In this document: positions 26,860 through 36,075 of the stretch, in pieces
How the letters are laid out: every line of letters starts with the position of its first letter
How positions within the stretch are numbered: the first letter of the stretch is position 1
Assembly (NCBI RefSeq): GCF_024206475.1
Contig: NZ_JAMBPR010000061.1
Coordinates: 1-54,230, forward strand
From: Paraburkholderia sp. CNPSo 3274
GTDB lineage: Bacteria > Pseudomonadota > Gammaproteobacteria > Burkholderiales > Burkholderiaceae
Length of the DNA stretch: 54,230 bases
Direction: 5' to 3'
Translations under genes and position numbers: made by a program
Notes under the pieces: generated by a model
The model's database searches: none
The model's input: only the letters and a program-made list of their open reading frames with translations
Told to the model about the DNA's origin: nothing

Positions 26860-27466
26860 ACGAAAGAAGCGCATCGTCGTCGGCATTTCGGGCGCAAGCG
26901 GCGCGGTGATCGGCGTGCGTTTGCTCGCCGCGTTGCGCCGGCTCGGCACGCACGAGACGCATCTCATCGTGTCGTCGTCGGGCGCGGTGACGGCCGCACA
27001 GGAACTCGGCTTCGCGCGTGGTGATCTCGAAGCCGTTGCCGATGTCGTGTACAACGTGCGCGATATCGGCGCGGCCGTGGCGAGCGGATCGTTTCTGACC
27101 GAAGGCATGGTGATCGCGCCATGTTCGATGAAAACGCTCGCGGGCGTCGCGAACGGCTTCGCGGACAACCTGCTGACGCGTGCCGCCGATGTGATGCTCA
27201 AGGAGCGCCGCCGCCTCGTGCTGGTCGCGCGCGAAACGCCGCTCAATCTCGCGCATCTGCGCAACATGACGCTCGCCACGGAAATGGGCGCGATCGTGAT
27301 GCCGCCGGTGCCCGCGTTCTACGCGCATCCGCAGACTATCGAGGACGTGGTCGACCACACGGTCGGGCGCATTCTCGATCTGTTCGGCATCGAGCACGAC
27401 GAGATTACGCGCCGCTGGAGCGGTCTCGCAGATGAATTCGGCGGCCGCGCCGCACTTGAGGAGTAA
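26852..27466 (+). CDS. hmfG: UbiX-family flavin prenyltransferase HmfG
   Basis: A 204-residue flavoprotein that joins dimethylallyl phosphate to FMN to make the prenyl-FMN used by UbiD enzymes. Motifs: IVVGISGASGAVIGVRLL (FMN binding), SGSFLTEGMVIAPCSMKTLAGVANGFADNLLTRAADVMLKERRRLVLVARETPLNLAHLRNM is the family core with the Ser/Cys and the phosphate-binding RETPL segment; AIVMPPVPAFY follows. It begins within the last codons of hmfF and ends five bases before hmfA, so translation is tightly coupled. Confidence 0.88.
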   Translation: MAERKKRIVVGISGASGAVIGVRLLAALRRLGTHETHLIVSSSGAVTAAQELGFARGDLEAVADVVYNVRDIGAAVASGSFLTEGMVIAPCSMKTLAGVANGFADNLLTRAADVMLKERRRLVLVARETPLNLAHLRNMTLATEMGAIVMPPVPAFYAHPQTIEDVVDHTVGRILDLFGIEHDEITRRWSGLADEFGGRAALEE

Positions 27467-27470
27467 CGTC

Positions 27471-30400
27471 ATGAATCAGCGCGAAACCGCATTTGCCGAC
27501 ATGGACGCGCGCGTCGCCGGCAAAGAGATGCGCGAAGCGACCGCACCGCAGCGTCACATCGGACGCCCGATGGAGCGCCTCGAAGACCCGGCGATCCTGA
27601 CGGGCCGTGGCCGTTATGGCGACGACATCGCTGTCAAGCCGGGCACGCTGCACGCCGCGATTCTGCGTTCGCCGCACGCGCACGCGGACATCCTTTCGAT
27701 CGATACGCAAGCCGCGTCGAAACTCGCGGGCGTGCGCGCCGTGCTCACGCGCGACGATTTGCGTCCGTGGTCGCGACCGTTCGTCGTCGGCGTGAAGTCG
27801 CCGATGGAACAGTGGGCGCTCGCGATGGACCGCGTGCGCTACGTCGGCGAGCCGGTCGCGGTCGTGATGGCCGAATCGCGTGCGCTCGCGGAAGACGCGC
27901 TCGATCTGATCAAGGTCGACTACGCGATGCTCGATCCCGTGACGTCGATCGAACAAGCCGCGAAGGACGACGCGCCGGTGCTGCACGAACGCGTCGGCAG
28001 CAATGTCATCAGCGACCGGCATTTCCGCTACGGCGAGCCGGAAGCGGCCTTCGAGCGCGCGCCGAATCGCGTGAAGCTGGTCGCGCATTATCCGCGCAAC
28101 ACGTGCGCGCCGATCGAGTGCGGCGTGGTCATCGCCGAGTATCTTTCGGGCGACGAAGGCTACGACGTCACGTCGAATTTCATGGGGCCGTTCTCGCTGC
28201 ACGCCGTCATGGCAATGGCGTTGAACGTGCCCGCCAATCGCCTGCGTCATAAGGCCCCACGCGATTCCGGCGGCAGCTTCGGCGTGAAGCAGGCCGTGTT
28301 TCCGTATGTCGTGCTGATGTGCCTCGCGTCGCGCAAGGCGGGCGCGCCGGTGAAGTGGGTCGAGGATCGGCTCGAACACCTGAGCGCGGCGACATCGGCG
28401 ACGGCGCGTGTTTCAACGATAGAAGCGGCCGTCGAAGGGGATGGCCGCATCGTCGCGCTGTCCTACGATCAGTTGGAAGACGTCGGCGGCTACGTGCGCG
28501 CGCCCGAGCCCGCGACGTTCTACCGGATGCACGGCTGCCTGACGGGCGCGTACGCGATCCCGAATCTGCTCGTGCGCAATCGCGTCGTGCTGACGAACAA
28601 GACGCCGACGGGGCTCGTGCGCGGCTTCGGCGGGCCGCAGGTGTACTTCGCGCTTGAGCGGCTTATCCAGCGCATCGCGATCGAACTGAAGCTCGATGTG
28701 CTCGACGTGTATCGCCGCAACTTCGTTCCCGCCGATGCGTTCCCGTATCGCGCGGCGGCGGGCGCGCTGCTCGATTCGGGCAACTATCAGGAAGCGCTGC
28801 GCCGTTCACTCGACGAAGGCGGATACCGGGAACTTGTTGCGCGCCGTGACGCCTTGCGCAACGAAGGGCGGCTGTATGGCATCGGCTTCGCGGCGATCGT
28901 CGAGCCGTCGGTATCGAACATGGGCTACATCACGACCGTGATGCCCGCCGACGCACGCAGGAAGGCCGGGCCGAAGAACGGCGCGATCGCGAGCGCGACC
29001 GTCAGCGTCGATCTGCTCGGTGGCGTGGTCGTCACGATCGCATCGACGCCAGCGGGCCAGGGCCACATGACGGTGTGCGCGCAAGTCGTCGCCGATGTGC
29101 TCGGGCTCGATCCGAAGGACATCGTCGTCAACGTCGAATTCGATACGCACAAGGACGCCTGGTCCGTCGCGGCGGGCAATTATTCGAGCCGCTTCGCGGG
29201 CGCGGTGGCGGGCACGGTGCATCTGGCCGCGACGCGCGTGCGCGACAAGCTCGCGCGCGTGCTCGCGAAGCAGTTCAACTGCGCGCCCGGCGACGTGCGC
29301 TTCGAAGGCGCGCGCGTCTTTGCGCACGACGCCGAAGACCGCGCGCTGCCGTTCGCGCGCGCCGCGAGCAATGCACCGCACTGGGCGCCCGCGCTGTTGC
29401 CCGAGGGCGAAGAGCCGGGCCTGCGCGAAACCGTGTTCTGGTCGCCGCCGCACATGGATGCGCCCGACGAACAGGACCGCATCAATACATCGGCGGCGTA
29501 TGGCTTCGCGTTCGACATGTGCGGCGTCGAAGTGGATCGCGTGACGGGACGCGTGCGCGTCGACCGATATGTGACCGTGCACGACGCGGGCACCATCCTC
29601 AATCCCGCACTCGCCGATGGCCAGATTCGCGGCGCGTTCGCGCAAGGCGTCGGCGCGGCGCTGATGGAAGAGTTCCGCTACGGCGCGGACGGCAGCTTCC
29701 AGTCCGGCACGCTCGCCGACTATCTGATGCCGACGACCTGCGAAGTGCCCGATCCGCTGATCGTGCATCTGGAGACGCCTTCGCCTTTCACGCCGCTTGG
29801 CGCGAAGGGTCTCGGCGAAGGCAACAACATGAGCACGCCGCCGTGCATCGCGAATGCGGTGGCGGACGCGCTCGGCGTCGAAGACATTCGCCTGCCGCTC
29901 ACGCCGCCCAGAGTGATGGCGATGATCGGCATGGACGATCCCGAACCGTCGCGGCCGGAATATCGCGAAGCGCCCGCCACGAAGCCCGCGACGCCCGGCG
30001 GCGGACGCGCACTGACGGCGCAGGGCGCTGTCGATCTGCCCGCGACGCCCGAAGCTGTGTTCGCCGTGCTGCTCGATCCGAAGGCACTCGCGAACGTCAT
30101 TCCCGGCTGTCACGCGCTCGAAGAGACGGCGCCGAACCAGTATCGCGCGGACGTGACGGTGGGCGTCGGCATGATCAAGGCGCGCTTCGAGGCGCGTATC
30201 GGCTTGTCGGAGATCGATGCGCCGCGCCGCCTGCGACTCGCTGGCGCGGGGATCTCGCCGCTCGGCAGCGCCCGCGGCAGCGGTCTCGTCGAACTGACGC
30301 CGCAGGGCAGCGGCACGCGCCTCACGTACGACTACGACGCGCAGGTGTCAGGCAAGGTCGCGGCGGTTGGCGGCCGGATGCTCGAAGGCGCGGCGAAGGT

Positions 30401-30512
30401 GGTGCTCAGGCAATTGTTCGAATCGCTCGGCCGGCAGGCGGCGGGCAAGCCCGTGCAAGCGCACGGATCGTGGATCGCGAGACTCCTCGCACGTTTCAGG
30501 AGACACGCATGA
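27471..30512 (+). CDS. hmfA: Furoyl-CoA dehydrogenase molybdopterin subunit HmfA with fused CoxG-like domain
   Basis: A 1013-residue large subunit of a molybdenum hydroxylase that should hydroxylate 2-furoyl-CoA at C5. The first ~830 residues are the xanthine-dehydrogenase/CoxL type: RPMERLEDPAILTGRGRYGDDI near the start, DSGGSFGVKQAVFPY, the VRGFGGPQVYFALERL molybdopterin motif, a GQGHMTVCAQ loop and the late KGLGEGNNMSTPPCIANA with the catalytic Glu. After a Pro/Gly/Ala linker at ~835-845, the last ~150 residues (ALTAQGAVDLPATPEAVFAVL, then VSGKVAAVGGRMLEGAAKVVLRQLFESL) match CoxG/SRPBCC proteins, normally separate. CoxG is implicated in membrane attachment of Mo hydroxylases. GAGGAG precedes the ATG. 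The stop overlaps the start of hmfB (ATGA). Confidence 0.85.
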   Translation: MNQRETAFADMDARVAGKEMREATAPQRHIGRPMERLEDPAILTGRGRYGDDIAVKPGTLHAAILRSPHAHADILSIDTQAASKLAGVRAVLTRDDLRPWSRPFVVGVKSPMEQWALAMDRVRYVGEPVAVVMAESRALAEDALDLIKVDYAMLDPVTSIEQAAKDDAPVLHERVGSNVISDRHFRYGEPEAAFERAPNRVKLVAHYPRNTCAPIECGVVIAEYLSGDEGYDVTSNFMGPFSLHAVMAMALNVPANRLRHKAPRDSGGSFGVKQAVFPYVVLMCLASRKAGAPVKWVEDRLEHLSAATSATARVSTIEAAVEGDGRIVALSYDQLEDVGGYVRAPEPATFYRMHGCLTGAYAIPNLLVRNRVVLTNKTPTGLVRGFGGPQVYFALERLIQRIAIELKLDVLDVYRRNFVPADAFPYRAAAGALLDSGNYQEALRRSLDEGGYRELVARRDALRNEGRLYGIGFAAIVEPSVSNMGYITTVMPADARRKAGPKNGAIASATVSVDLLGGVVVTIASTPAGQGHMTVCAQVVADVLGLDPKDIVVNVEFDTHKDAWSVAAGNYSSRFAGAVAGTVHLAATRVRDKLARVLAKQFNCAPGDVRFEGARVFAHDAEDRALPFARAASNAPHWAPALLPEGEEPGLRETVFWSPPHMDAPDEQDRINTSAAYGFAFDMCGVEVDRVTGRVRVDRYVTVHDAGTILNPALADGQIRGAFAQGVGAALMEEFRYGADGSFQSGTLADYLMPTTCEVPDPLIVHLETPSPFTPLGAKGLGEGNNMSTPPCIANAVADALGVEDIRLPLTPPRVMAMIGMDDPEPSRPEYREAPATKPATPGGGRALTAQGAVDLPATPEAVFAVLLDPKALANVIPGCHALEETAPNQYRADVTVGVGMIKARFEARIGLSEIDAPRRLRLAGAGISPLGSARGSGLVELTPQGSGTRLTYDYDAQVSGKVAAVGGRMLEGAAKVVLRQLFESLGRQAAGKPVQAHGSWIARLLARFRRHA

Positions 30513-31330
30513 AGCCCGCACCGTTCGATTACCTGCGCGCGATGACCGCGCAAGACGCGCTCGACGCGCTCGCGCAATACGGCGAAGAAGCGCGCGTGCT
30601 GGCGGGTGGCCAGTCGCTGATGGCCGTGCTCAACATGCGGCTCGCGCAGCCGAAGGTGCTCGTCGATATCTCGCGCACCGCCGAACTCGATGCCGTGCGC
30701 GTGGACAAGCAGGCGGGGCATCTCGTCGTGAACGCCGCGGCGACGCAAGGCAGCGTCGAATGGCGCAGCACGCTCACCGACGAAGCGCCGCTGCTCGCGA
30801 TGGCCTTCCCGCATATCTCGCACTTTCAGATTCGCAATCGCGGAACCGTGTGCGGATCGATCGCGCATGCGGACCCGAGCGCGGAGTTGCCGCTCGTGCT
30901 TTCCGCGCTTGGCGGCGACGTGATGCTGCGCTCGCGAAAGAGGCGGCGCACGCTCGCCGCGCAGGACTTCTTTCAGGGAATGCTGATGACCGCGCGCGAG
31001 CCCGACGAACTCGTCGAAGCGGTGCGCTTCCCGCTGCGCAAGGCAGGCGAGCGCTACGCGTTCGCGGAATTTTCCGCGCGACACGGCGATTTCGCGATCG
31101 CCGCGTGCGCGGCCGTGGTCACCGACGAGTCGATCCGTATTGCAGTCGGCGGCGTCGCGGACCGGCCGGTGACGGAGCAATGGCCGCGTCTGCAGGGCGA
31201 CGACCTGCGCGGCGCACTGAACGATTTGAGCTGGAAACTGAACGCGCAGGACGATGCGCACATCAGCGCGAAATATCGCCGGAATCTGGTCCGGCGACTC
31301 GGATGGCGCGTGATCGAGGAGGCAAAGTGA
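30509..31330 (+). CDS. hmfB: Furoyl-CoA dehydrogenase FAD subunit HmfB (CoxM type)
   Basis: A 273-residue FAD-binding subunit that passes electrons from the iron-sulfur subunit to an acceptor. The FAD loops are visible as VLAGGQSLMAVLNMRLAQPKVLVDISR and HFQIRNRGTVCGSIAHADPSAELPLVLSAL; the C-terminal CO-dehydrogenase flavoprotein domain includes RYAFAEFSARHGDFAIAACAAVV. Its length matches CoxM proteins. ATGA overlap with hmfA upstream and GTGA overlap with hmfC downstream indicate equal expression of the three subunits. Confidence 0.88.
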   Translation: MKPAPFDYLRAMTAQDALDALAQYGEEARVLAGGQSLMAVLNMRLAQPKVLVDISRTAELDAVRVDKQAGHLVVNAAATQGSVEWRSTLTDEAPLLAMAFPHISHFQIRNRGTVCGSIAHADPSAELPLVLSALGGDVMLRSRKRRRTLAAQDFFQGMLMTAREPDELVEAVRFPLRKAGERYAFAEFSARHGDFAIAACAAVVTDESIRIAVGGVADRPVTEQWPRLQGDDLRGALNDLSWKLNAQDDAHISAKYRRNLVRRLGWRVIEEAK

Positions 31331-31863
31331 GCAAGATGTCGGGCACCATCATGCGGCACGGCAAAGCGCAGCGCATCGCGCTGACGCTGAACGGCCGCGA
31401 ACGAAGCGGCTATTGCGAGCCGCGCGAACTGCTGTCGGACTTTATCCGGCACGAACTCGGCGCGACGGGCACGCACGTCGGCTGCGAACACGGCGTGTGC
31501 GGCGCCTGTACCGTGCAGGTCGATGGCGTCGCGGCGCGCTCGTGCCTGATGCTCGCGGTGCAGGCCGATGGGCGGCATATCGATACCGTCGAAGGCCTTG
31601 CGCCCGATCAGACGCTTGGCGACCTGCAGCAGGCGTTCCAGCGGCATCACGCGCTGCAATGCGGCTTCTGCACGGCGGGCATTCTGATGTCGTGCGCGGA
31701 TTATCTGCGGCGCGTGCCGGATCCGTCCGAACAGCAAGTGCGCGAGATGCTCTCGGGTCATATCTGCCGCTGTACGGGCTACACGCCCATCGTGGCCGCG
31801 GTGCTCGACGTGGCCGCGCGCCGCCGGGCCGAGGCAAGCACGAAGGAGGTCGAACATGCTTGA
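31327..31863 (+). CDS. hmfC: Furoyl-CoA dehydrogenase 2Fe-2S subunit HmfC (CoxS type)
   Basis: A 178-residue iron-sulfur subunit. The plant-type ferredoxin cluster motif is GCEHGVCGACTVQVDG with a following Cys in RSCLML; the second, all-helical [2Fe-2S] domain has QCGFCTAGILMS and GHICRCTGYTPIV. All eight Cys ligands are present. GTG is chosen as start because GGAGG lies 4 bases upstream and it overlaps the hmfB stop; an ATG three codons later is possible. It overlaps hmfD by 8 bases. Confidence 0.88.
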   Translation: MSKMSGTIMRHGKAQRIALTLNGRERSGYCEPRELLSDFIRHELGATGTHVGCEHGVCGACTVQVDGVAARSCLMLAVQADGRHIDTVEGLAPDQTLGDLQQAFQRHHALQCGFCTAGILMSCADYLRRVPDPSEQQVREMLSGHICRCTGYTPIVAAVLDVAARRRAEASTKEVEHA

Positions 31864-33430
31864 TCTCGGACGCACGTTCCTGCAAAGCGTCGAGCGCAGT
31901 CCGAACGCGCTCGCGCTCGTCGATGGCGATGTGCAACTGACGTACGCGCAGTGGCATCGCATGATCCTGAATGTCGCCGATGGCCTGCGCGAGCTCGGCC
32001 TGCAACGCGGCGACCGGCTGCTCGTCGTGCTGCAAAACCGCTGGGAGATGGCGACGCTGCATTGGGCCGGACAGTTTGCGGGCATCGTGATCGTGCCGCT
32101 CAACTGGCGCGCGAAGCCGGAAGAAGTCGACTACTGCGTGACCGACGCGGGGGCGAAGGCGATCGTCTACGAACCCGTCAGCGCCGATTCCGTCGCGCAG
32201 AGCGCCGCCGCGCAAAACGTGCCGCGCGTCGGACTCGACGATGCACCCGGCCGCACCACCGCCTTCGATGCGCTCATCGTCGAACGAACACGCAGCGGCG
32301 ACGTGACCGACACGACGCACGCCACCGCCGACGACATCTCGCTGTTCCTTTACACGTCGGGCACGACGGGCAAAGGCAAGGGCGTGCCGCGCCGGCATCG
32401 GCATGAACGCGCGGGCGCGCTCGCGCACGTCGCGCAGAACCTGTACAGGCGCGGCGAACGCACGCTCGGCGTGATGCCGCTCTATCACACGATGGGCGTG
32501 CGCTCGCTGCTCGCGATGGCGCTCGTCGATGGCCTTTTCGTCTGCGTGCGGCGCTGGAACGCGAAGCTCGCGCTCGAATGCATCTCGAAGCACGCGCTCA
32601 CCTGCCTCTATCTCGTGCCGACGCTCTATCACGATCTGCTCGCCGACAGCGCGTTCGCGAGCACGGACACGTCGTCGGTCAGAAAGCTCGGATTCGCGGG
32701 CGCACCGATGAACGACGGCCTGCTCAAGCGCCTCTCGGCCGCGTTCGAGCCGGAGCTCTTTGTCAATCACTACGGCTCGTCCGAGGTCTACACGTTCAGC
32801 ATCGACCAGGACGCGACAAAGAAGCCCGGCAGCGCGGGCCGCGCGGGCATCAATACGCGGCTGCGCGTCGTGAAGCTCGATGCGCTCTCGCCCGATGAGA
32901 TCGCCGAAGTCGGCGAAGAAGGGCAGATCATCGTGGACCTGCTCGGCGACGAAGCGTTCGAAGGCTACTGGAACCGTCCGGACGCCAACGCGAAGTCGCT
33001 GCGCGACGGCTGGTACTTCACCGGCGACACCGGCTACTTCGATACCGACGGCGATCTCTACGTGACCGGCCGCGTCGACGACATGATCATCAGCGGCGGA
33101 GAAAACATCTCGCCGGTGGATATCGAATCGGTGTTGTCGCTGCATCCTGCCGTCGACGAAGTCGCGGTCGCGGGCATCAAGGACGAGCGCTGGGGCCAGC
33201 GTGTGGTTGCATTCATCAAGCGCCGCGAGTACGTCGATTCCGACTCGCTCGATGCATGGTGCCGCCAGTCCGACCTCGTCAACTTCAAGCGCCCGCGCGA
33301 TTACGTCTTCGTCGACGACATCCCGAAGTCGCCGGTCGGCAAGATTCTGCGCCGCAAGCTGCAAGCGGGCGAGTACACGCCCGATTCGAAAGCGCAGGCC
33401 GCGCAACCTACAGCAACCACCAAGGAGTAA
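31856..33430 (+). CDS. hmfD: Probable 2-furoyl-CoA synthetase HmfD (AMP-forming)
   Basis: A 524-residue member of the ANL superfamily (acyl-CoA synthetase/benzoate-CoA ligase-like). The P-loop is LFLYTSGTTGKGKGVPRRHRHE, the adenine site LFVNHYGSSEVYTFS, the hinge region GWYFTGDTGYFDTDGDLYVTGRVDDMIISGGENISP, and the C-terminal catalytic Lys lies in KSPVGKILRRKL. In the hmf pathway it converts furoate, CoA and ATP to furoyl-CoA, the substrate of hmfABC. Its start lies inside hmfC. Substrate assignment rests on its place in the cluster. Confidence 0.83.
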   Translation: MLDLGRTFLQSVERSPNALALVDGDVQLTYAQWHRMILNVADGLRELGLQRGDRLLVVLQNRWEMATLHWAGQFAGIVIVPLNWRAKPEEVDYCVTDAGAKAIVYEPVSADSVAQSAAAQNVPRVGLDDAPGRTTAFDALIVERTRSGDVTDTTHATADDISLFLYTSGTTGKGKGVPRRHRHERAGALAHVAQNLYRRGERTLGVMPLYHTMGVRSLLAMALVDGLFVCVRRWNAKLALECISKHALTCLYLVPTLYHDLLADSAFASTDTSSVRKLGFAGAPMNDGLLKRLSAAFEPELFVNHYGSSEVYTFSIDQDATKKPGSAGRAGINTRLRVVKLDALSPDEIAEVGEEGQIIVDLLGDEAFEGYWNRPDANAKSLRDGWYFTGDTGYFDTDGDLYVTGRVDDMIISGGENISPVDIESVLSLHPAVDEVAVAGIKDERWGQRVVAFIKRREYVDSDSLDAWCRQSDLVNFKRPRDYVFVDDIPKSPVGKILRRKLQAGEYTPDSKAQAAQPTATTKE

Positions 33431-33434
33431 CACA

Positions 33435-34241
33435 ATGAGTGATCTCAACCATCGCGGCCAGACGCTGCTGCAAGACCTCGACGGCTTCTCGGTCGAAATC
33501 GACGCGCAGCGCGAGCGCGCGGACATCATCCTGCATCGGCCGCCGTTCAACGTCATTTCGATGCACGCACGCGAGCAGTTGCGCGCCGTGTTCGAAGCCC
33601 TCGACGAGGACGACCGCGTGCGCGTGATCGTCGTGCGCGCGAAGGGCGAGCATTTTTCGAGCGGCGGCGACATCAAGGGCTTTCTGGAAGCCTCGCCGGA
33701 GCACGTATCGAAGCTCGCCTGGAACATCGCGGCGCCCGCGCGGTGCTCCAAACCGGTGATCGCGGCCAATCGCGGCTTCTGCTTCGGCGTGGGCTTCGAG
33801 TTGTCGCTGGCGTGCGATTTCCGCATCGTCACCGATACGACCTTCTATGCGCTGCCGGAGCAGAAGCTCGGCCAGATTCCCGGTTCGGGCGGCTCGGCGC
33901 GTTTGCAGTCGATGGTCGGCATCGGCCGCACGAAGGACATCGTGATGCGCTCGCGCCGCATTCCGGGCAAGCAGGCGTACGAGTGGGGCATCGCCGTCGA
34001 ATGCGTCGCGGACGCCGAACTCGAATCGGCGACGGATGCGCTCGTCGACGAGCTGCGCGCGTTCTCGCCGCTCGCGCAGCGCACCGCGAAGAAGCTCTTG
34101 AACGATTCGGAAGACGCACCGTTGTCGATCGCGATCGAACTTGAAGGGCATTGCTATAGCCGTCTGCGCGCGTCGGACGATTTCCGCGAAGGCGTCGAAG
34201 CGTTTCATGGCAAGCGCAAGCCGGTGTTTCGCGGCAGCTGA
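33435..34241 (+). CDS. hmfE: Crotonase-fold enzyme HmfE (probable 2-oxoglutaroyl-CoA hydrolase)
   Basis: A 268-residue enoyl-CoA hydratase/isomerase-family protein. The CoA-binding and oxyanion-hole elements are GEHFSSGGDIKGFLEA and ANRGFCFGVGFELSLACDFRIVTDTTFYALPEQKLGQIPGSGGSARL. HmfE is placed at the last step, releasing CoA to yield 2-oxoglutarate. AAGGAG lies 8 bases before ATG, only a few bases after hmfD. Crotonase proteins are functionally diverse, so hydratase activity on the lactone intermediate is also possible. Confidence 0.8.
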   Translation: MSDLNHRGQTLLQDLDGFSVEIDAQRERADIILHRPPFNVISMHAREQLRAVFEALDEDDRVRVIVVRAKGEHFSSGGDIKGFLEASPEHVSKLAWNIAAPARCSKPVIAANRGFCFGVGFELSLACDFRIVTDTTFYALPEQKLGQIPGSGGSARLQSMVGIGRTKDIVMRSRRIPGKQAYEWGIAVECVADAELESATDALVDELRAFSPLAQRTAKKLLNDSEDAPLSIAIELEGHCYSRLRASDDFREGVEAFHGKRKPVFRGS

Positions 34242-34286
34242 TACCGGACACGCCGCGCGGCGGACGAGACAAGAGGAGACAACGCG

Positions 34287-36008
34287 ATGGATCGCTTCGA
34301 CTACGTGATCGTAGGCGGCGGCTCGGCGGGATGCGTGCTTGCGCATCGGCTGTCGGCGGAGCCGTCGGTGCGCGTCGCGCTGATCGAGGCGGGCGCCGAT
34401 ACGCCGCCGGGCGCGGTGCCCGCGGCGATACTCGACAGCTATCCGATGCCCGTCTTCTGCGGCGACACGTACATCTGGCCCGATCTGCAAGCGAAAGCCA
34501 CGCAGGACGCCGCGCCGCGCGTCTACGAGCAGGGTCGCGTGATGGGCGGCGGGTCGAGCATCAACGTGCAGTCGGCCAATCGCGGCCTGCCGCGCGACTA
34601 CGACGAATGGGCCGCGAACGGCGCCGAAGGCTGGTCGTGGCGCGAGGTGCTGCCGTACTTTCGCAAGCTCGAACGCGACGTGGACTTTCCCGGCGGCGAG
34701 TTGCACGGCGGCGACGGTCCCGTGCCGATCCGCCGCATCTTGCCGAAGGACTGGCCGGCGTTCTGTCATGCATTCGCGAAGGGTTTGCGCGCGAACGGCT
34801 TCGCGGAACTTCAGGACCAGAACGGCGAATTCGGCGACGGCTTCTTTCCGGGCGCGTTCTCGAACCTCGACGACAAGCGCGTGTCGACGGCCATCGCCTA
34901 TCTCGACGAAGCCACGCGCAAGCGCCCGAATCTCAACATCTATTCGAATCTGCGCGTCGAGCGCATCGTGATGGAAGGCGCGACGGCGCGCGGTGTCGTC
35001 GCGATTGCGGCGAACGGCGAGCGCGTGCGTTTCGATGCGGGTGAAGTGGTGCTGAGCGCGGGCGCGTTGCAGTCGCCCGCGATGCTGATGCGCGCCGGTC
35101 TCGGCGATGCGCGCCAACTCGTGGCGATGGGCATCCCGTGTACGGTGGATTTGCCGGGCGTCGGACGCAATCTGCAGGATCATCCGTCGCTCACGTTCTG
35201 TCATTTTCTCGAGCCGCGCTTTCGGATGCCGCTCGCGCGACGCCGCGCGAGCATGATGGCCGCGCGCATGAGTTCGGGCGTCGCGGGCTGCGACGAGTCG
35301 GATCTGTATTTGTCGAGCGCGACGCGCGCCGCGTGGCATGCGCTCGGCAACCGGCTCGGCCTCTTTTTCCTGTGGTGCAACCGGCCGTATTCGCGTGGCC
35401 GCGTGCAACTGGCGTCGCCCGATGCGGCCGTTGCGCCGCGCGTCGATCTGAATCTGCTCGACGACGAACGCGATCTGCAACGGCTCGCCGCTGGCGTGCG
35501 GATGCTGGCGCGCATTGTCGATGCATCGGGTCTGGGACGCGATGCGCGCGACTTCTTTCCCGCGGCTTTCTCGCCGCGCGTGAAGGCGCTGAGCAAGGTC
35601 GGCGAAGGCAATGCGCTGCTGACTTCGATGCTCGGCGTGCTGCTCGACACACCGGCGCCGCTGCGGCGTCTGCTGATCGAACGCTTCTTCACGCGCGGCC
35701 TGAAGATGACTTCGCTGATCCACGACGAGCGCGCGCTCACCGATTTCATCCGCGCGAACGTGTTCGGCGTGTGGCATGCGAGCGGCACCTGCCGCATGGG
35801 TGGCGCGCAGGACCGCGACGCCGTCACCGACACGGCAGGCCGCGTCCGAGGCACACGAGGGCTGCGCGTTGTGGATGCATCGCTGATGCCGCGACTGCCA
35901 TCGGCGAATACGAACATACCGACCATCATGATCGCCGAGAAAATCGCCGATGCGATGGTTGCCCAGCGACGGGCGAGCGTGGCATCGCCGCTCGCCGCGG
36001 CCCACTGA
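34287..36008 (+). CDS. hmfH: GMC oxidoreductase HmfH (HMF/furfural oxidase type)
   Basis: A 573-residue FAD enzyme of the glucose-methanol-choline family. The Rossmann motif is FDYVIVGGGSAGCVLAHRL; EQGRVMGGGSSINVQSANRGLPRDYDEW is the FAD-binding GMC signature; SAGALQSPAMLMRAGLG is GMC signature 2; catalytic His is in GVWHASGTCRMGG and the Asn in ANTNIPTIMIAEKIADAM. The order and wording of these motifs closely follow the HMF oxidase of Methylovorus, which oxidises HMF stepwise to furandicarboxylate. AGGAG is upstream of the ATG. It is ~45 bases after hmfE and 67 bases before the transporter. Confidence 0.85.
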   Translation: MDRFDYVIVGGGSAGCVLAHRLSAEPSVRVALIEAGADTPPGAVPAAILDSYPMPVFCGDTYIWPDLQAKATQDAAPRVYEQGRVMGGGSSINVQSANRGLPRDYDEWAANGAEGWSWREVLPYFRKLERDVDFPGGELHGGDGPVPIRRILPKDWPAFCHAFAKGLRANGFAELQDQNGEFGDGFFPGAFSNLDDKRVSTAIAYLDEATRKRPNLNIYSNLRVERIVMEGATARGVVAIAANGERVRFDAGEVVLSAGALQSPAMLMRAGLGDARQLVAMGIPCTVDLPGVGRNLQDHPSLTFCHFLEPRFRMPLARRRASMMAARMSSGVAGCDESDLYLSSATRAAWHALGNRLGLFFLWCNRPYSRGRVQLASPDAAVAPRVDLNLLDDERDLQRLAAGVRMLARIVDASGLGRDARDFFPAAFSPRVKALSKVGEGNALLTSMLGVLLDTPAPLRRLLIERFFTRGLKMTSLIHDERALTDFIRANVFGVWHASGTCRMGGAQDRDAVTDTAGRVRGTRGLRVVDASLMPRLPSANTNIPTIMIAEKIADAMVAQRRASVASPLAAAH

Positions 36009-36075
36009 CGATTTTTCAACCTCGACAAGAGCGCGCATCCAACAAAGCGTGCCTGTGACACACAAGGAGATACAA

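Noticed and set aside
25402..27279. A 625-residue minus-strand frame across hmfF and hmfG
   Set aside because: It is the mirror of two well-supported genes on the plus strand, is very His/Arg/Asp rich and has no domain.
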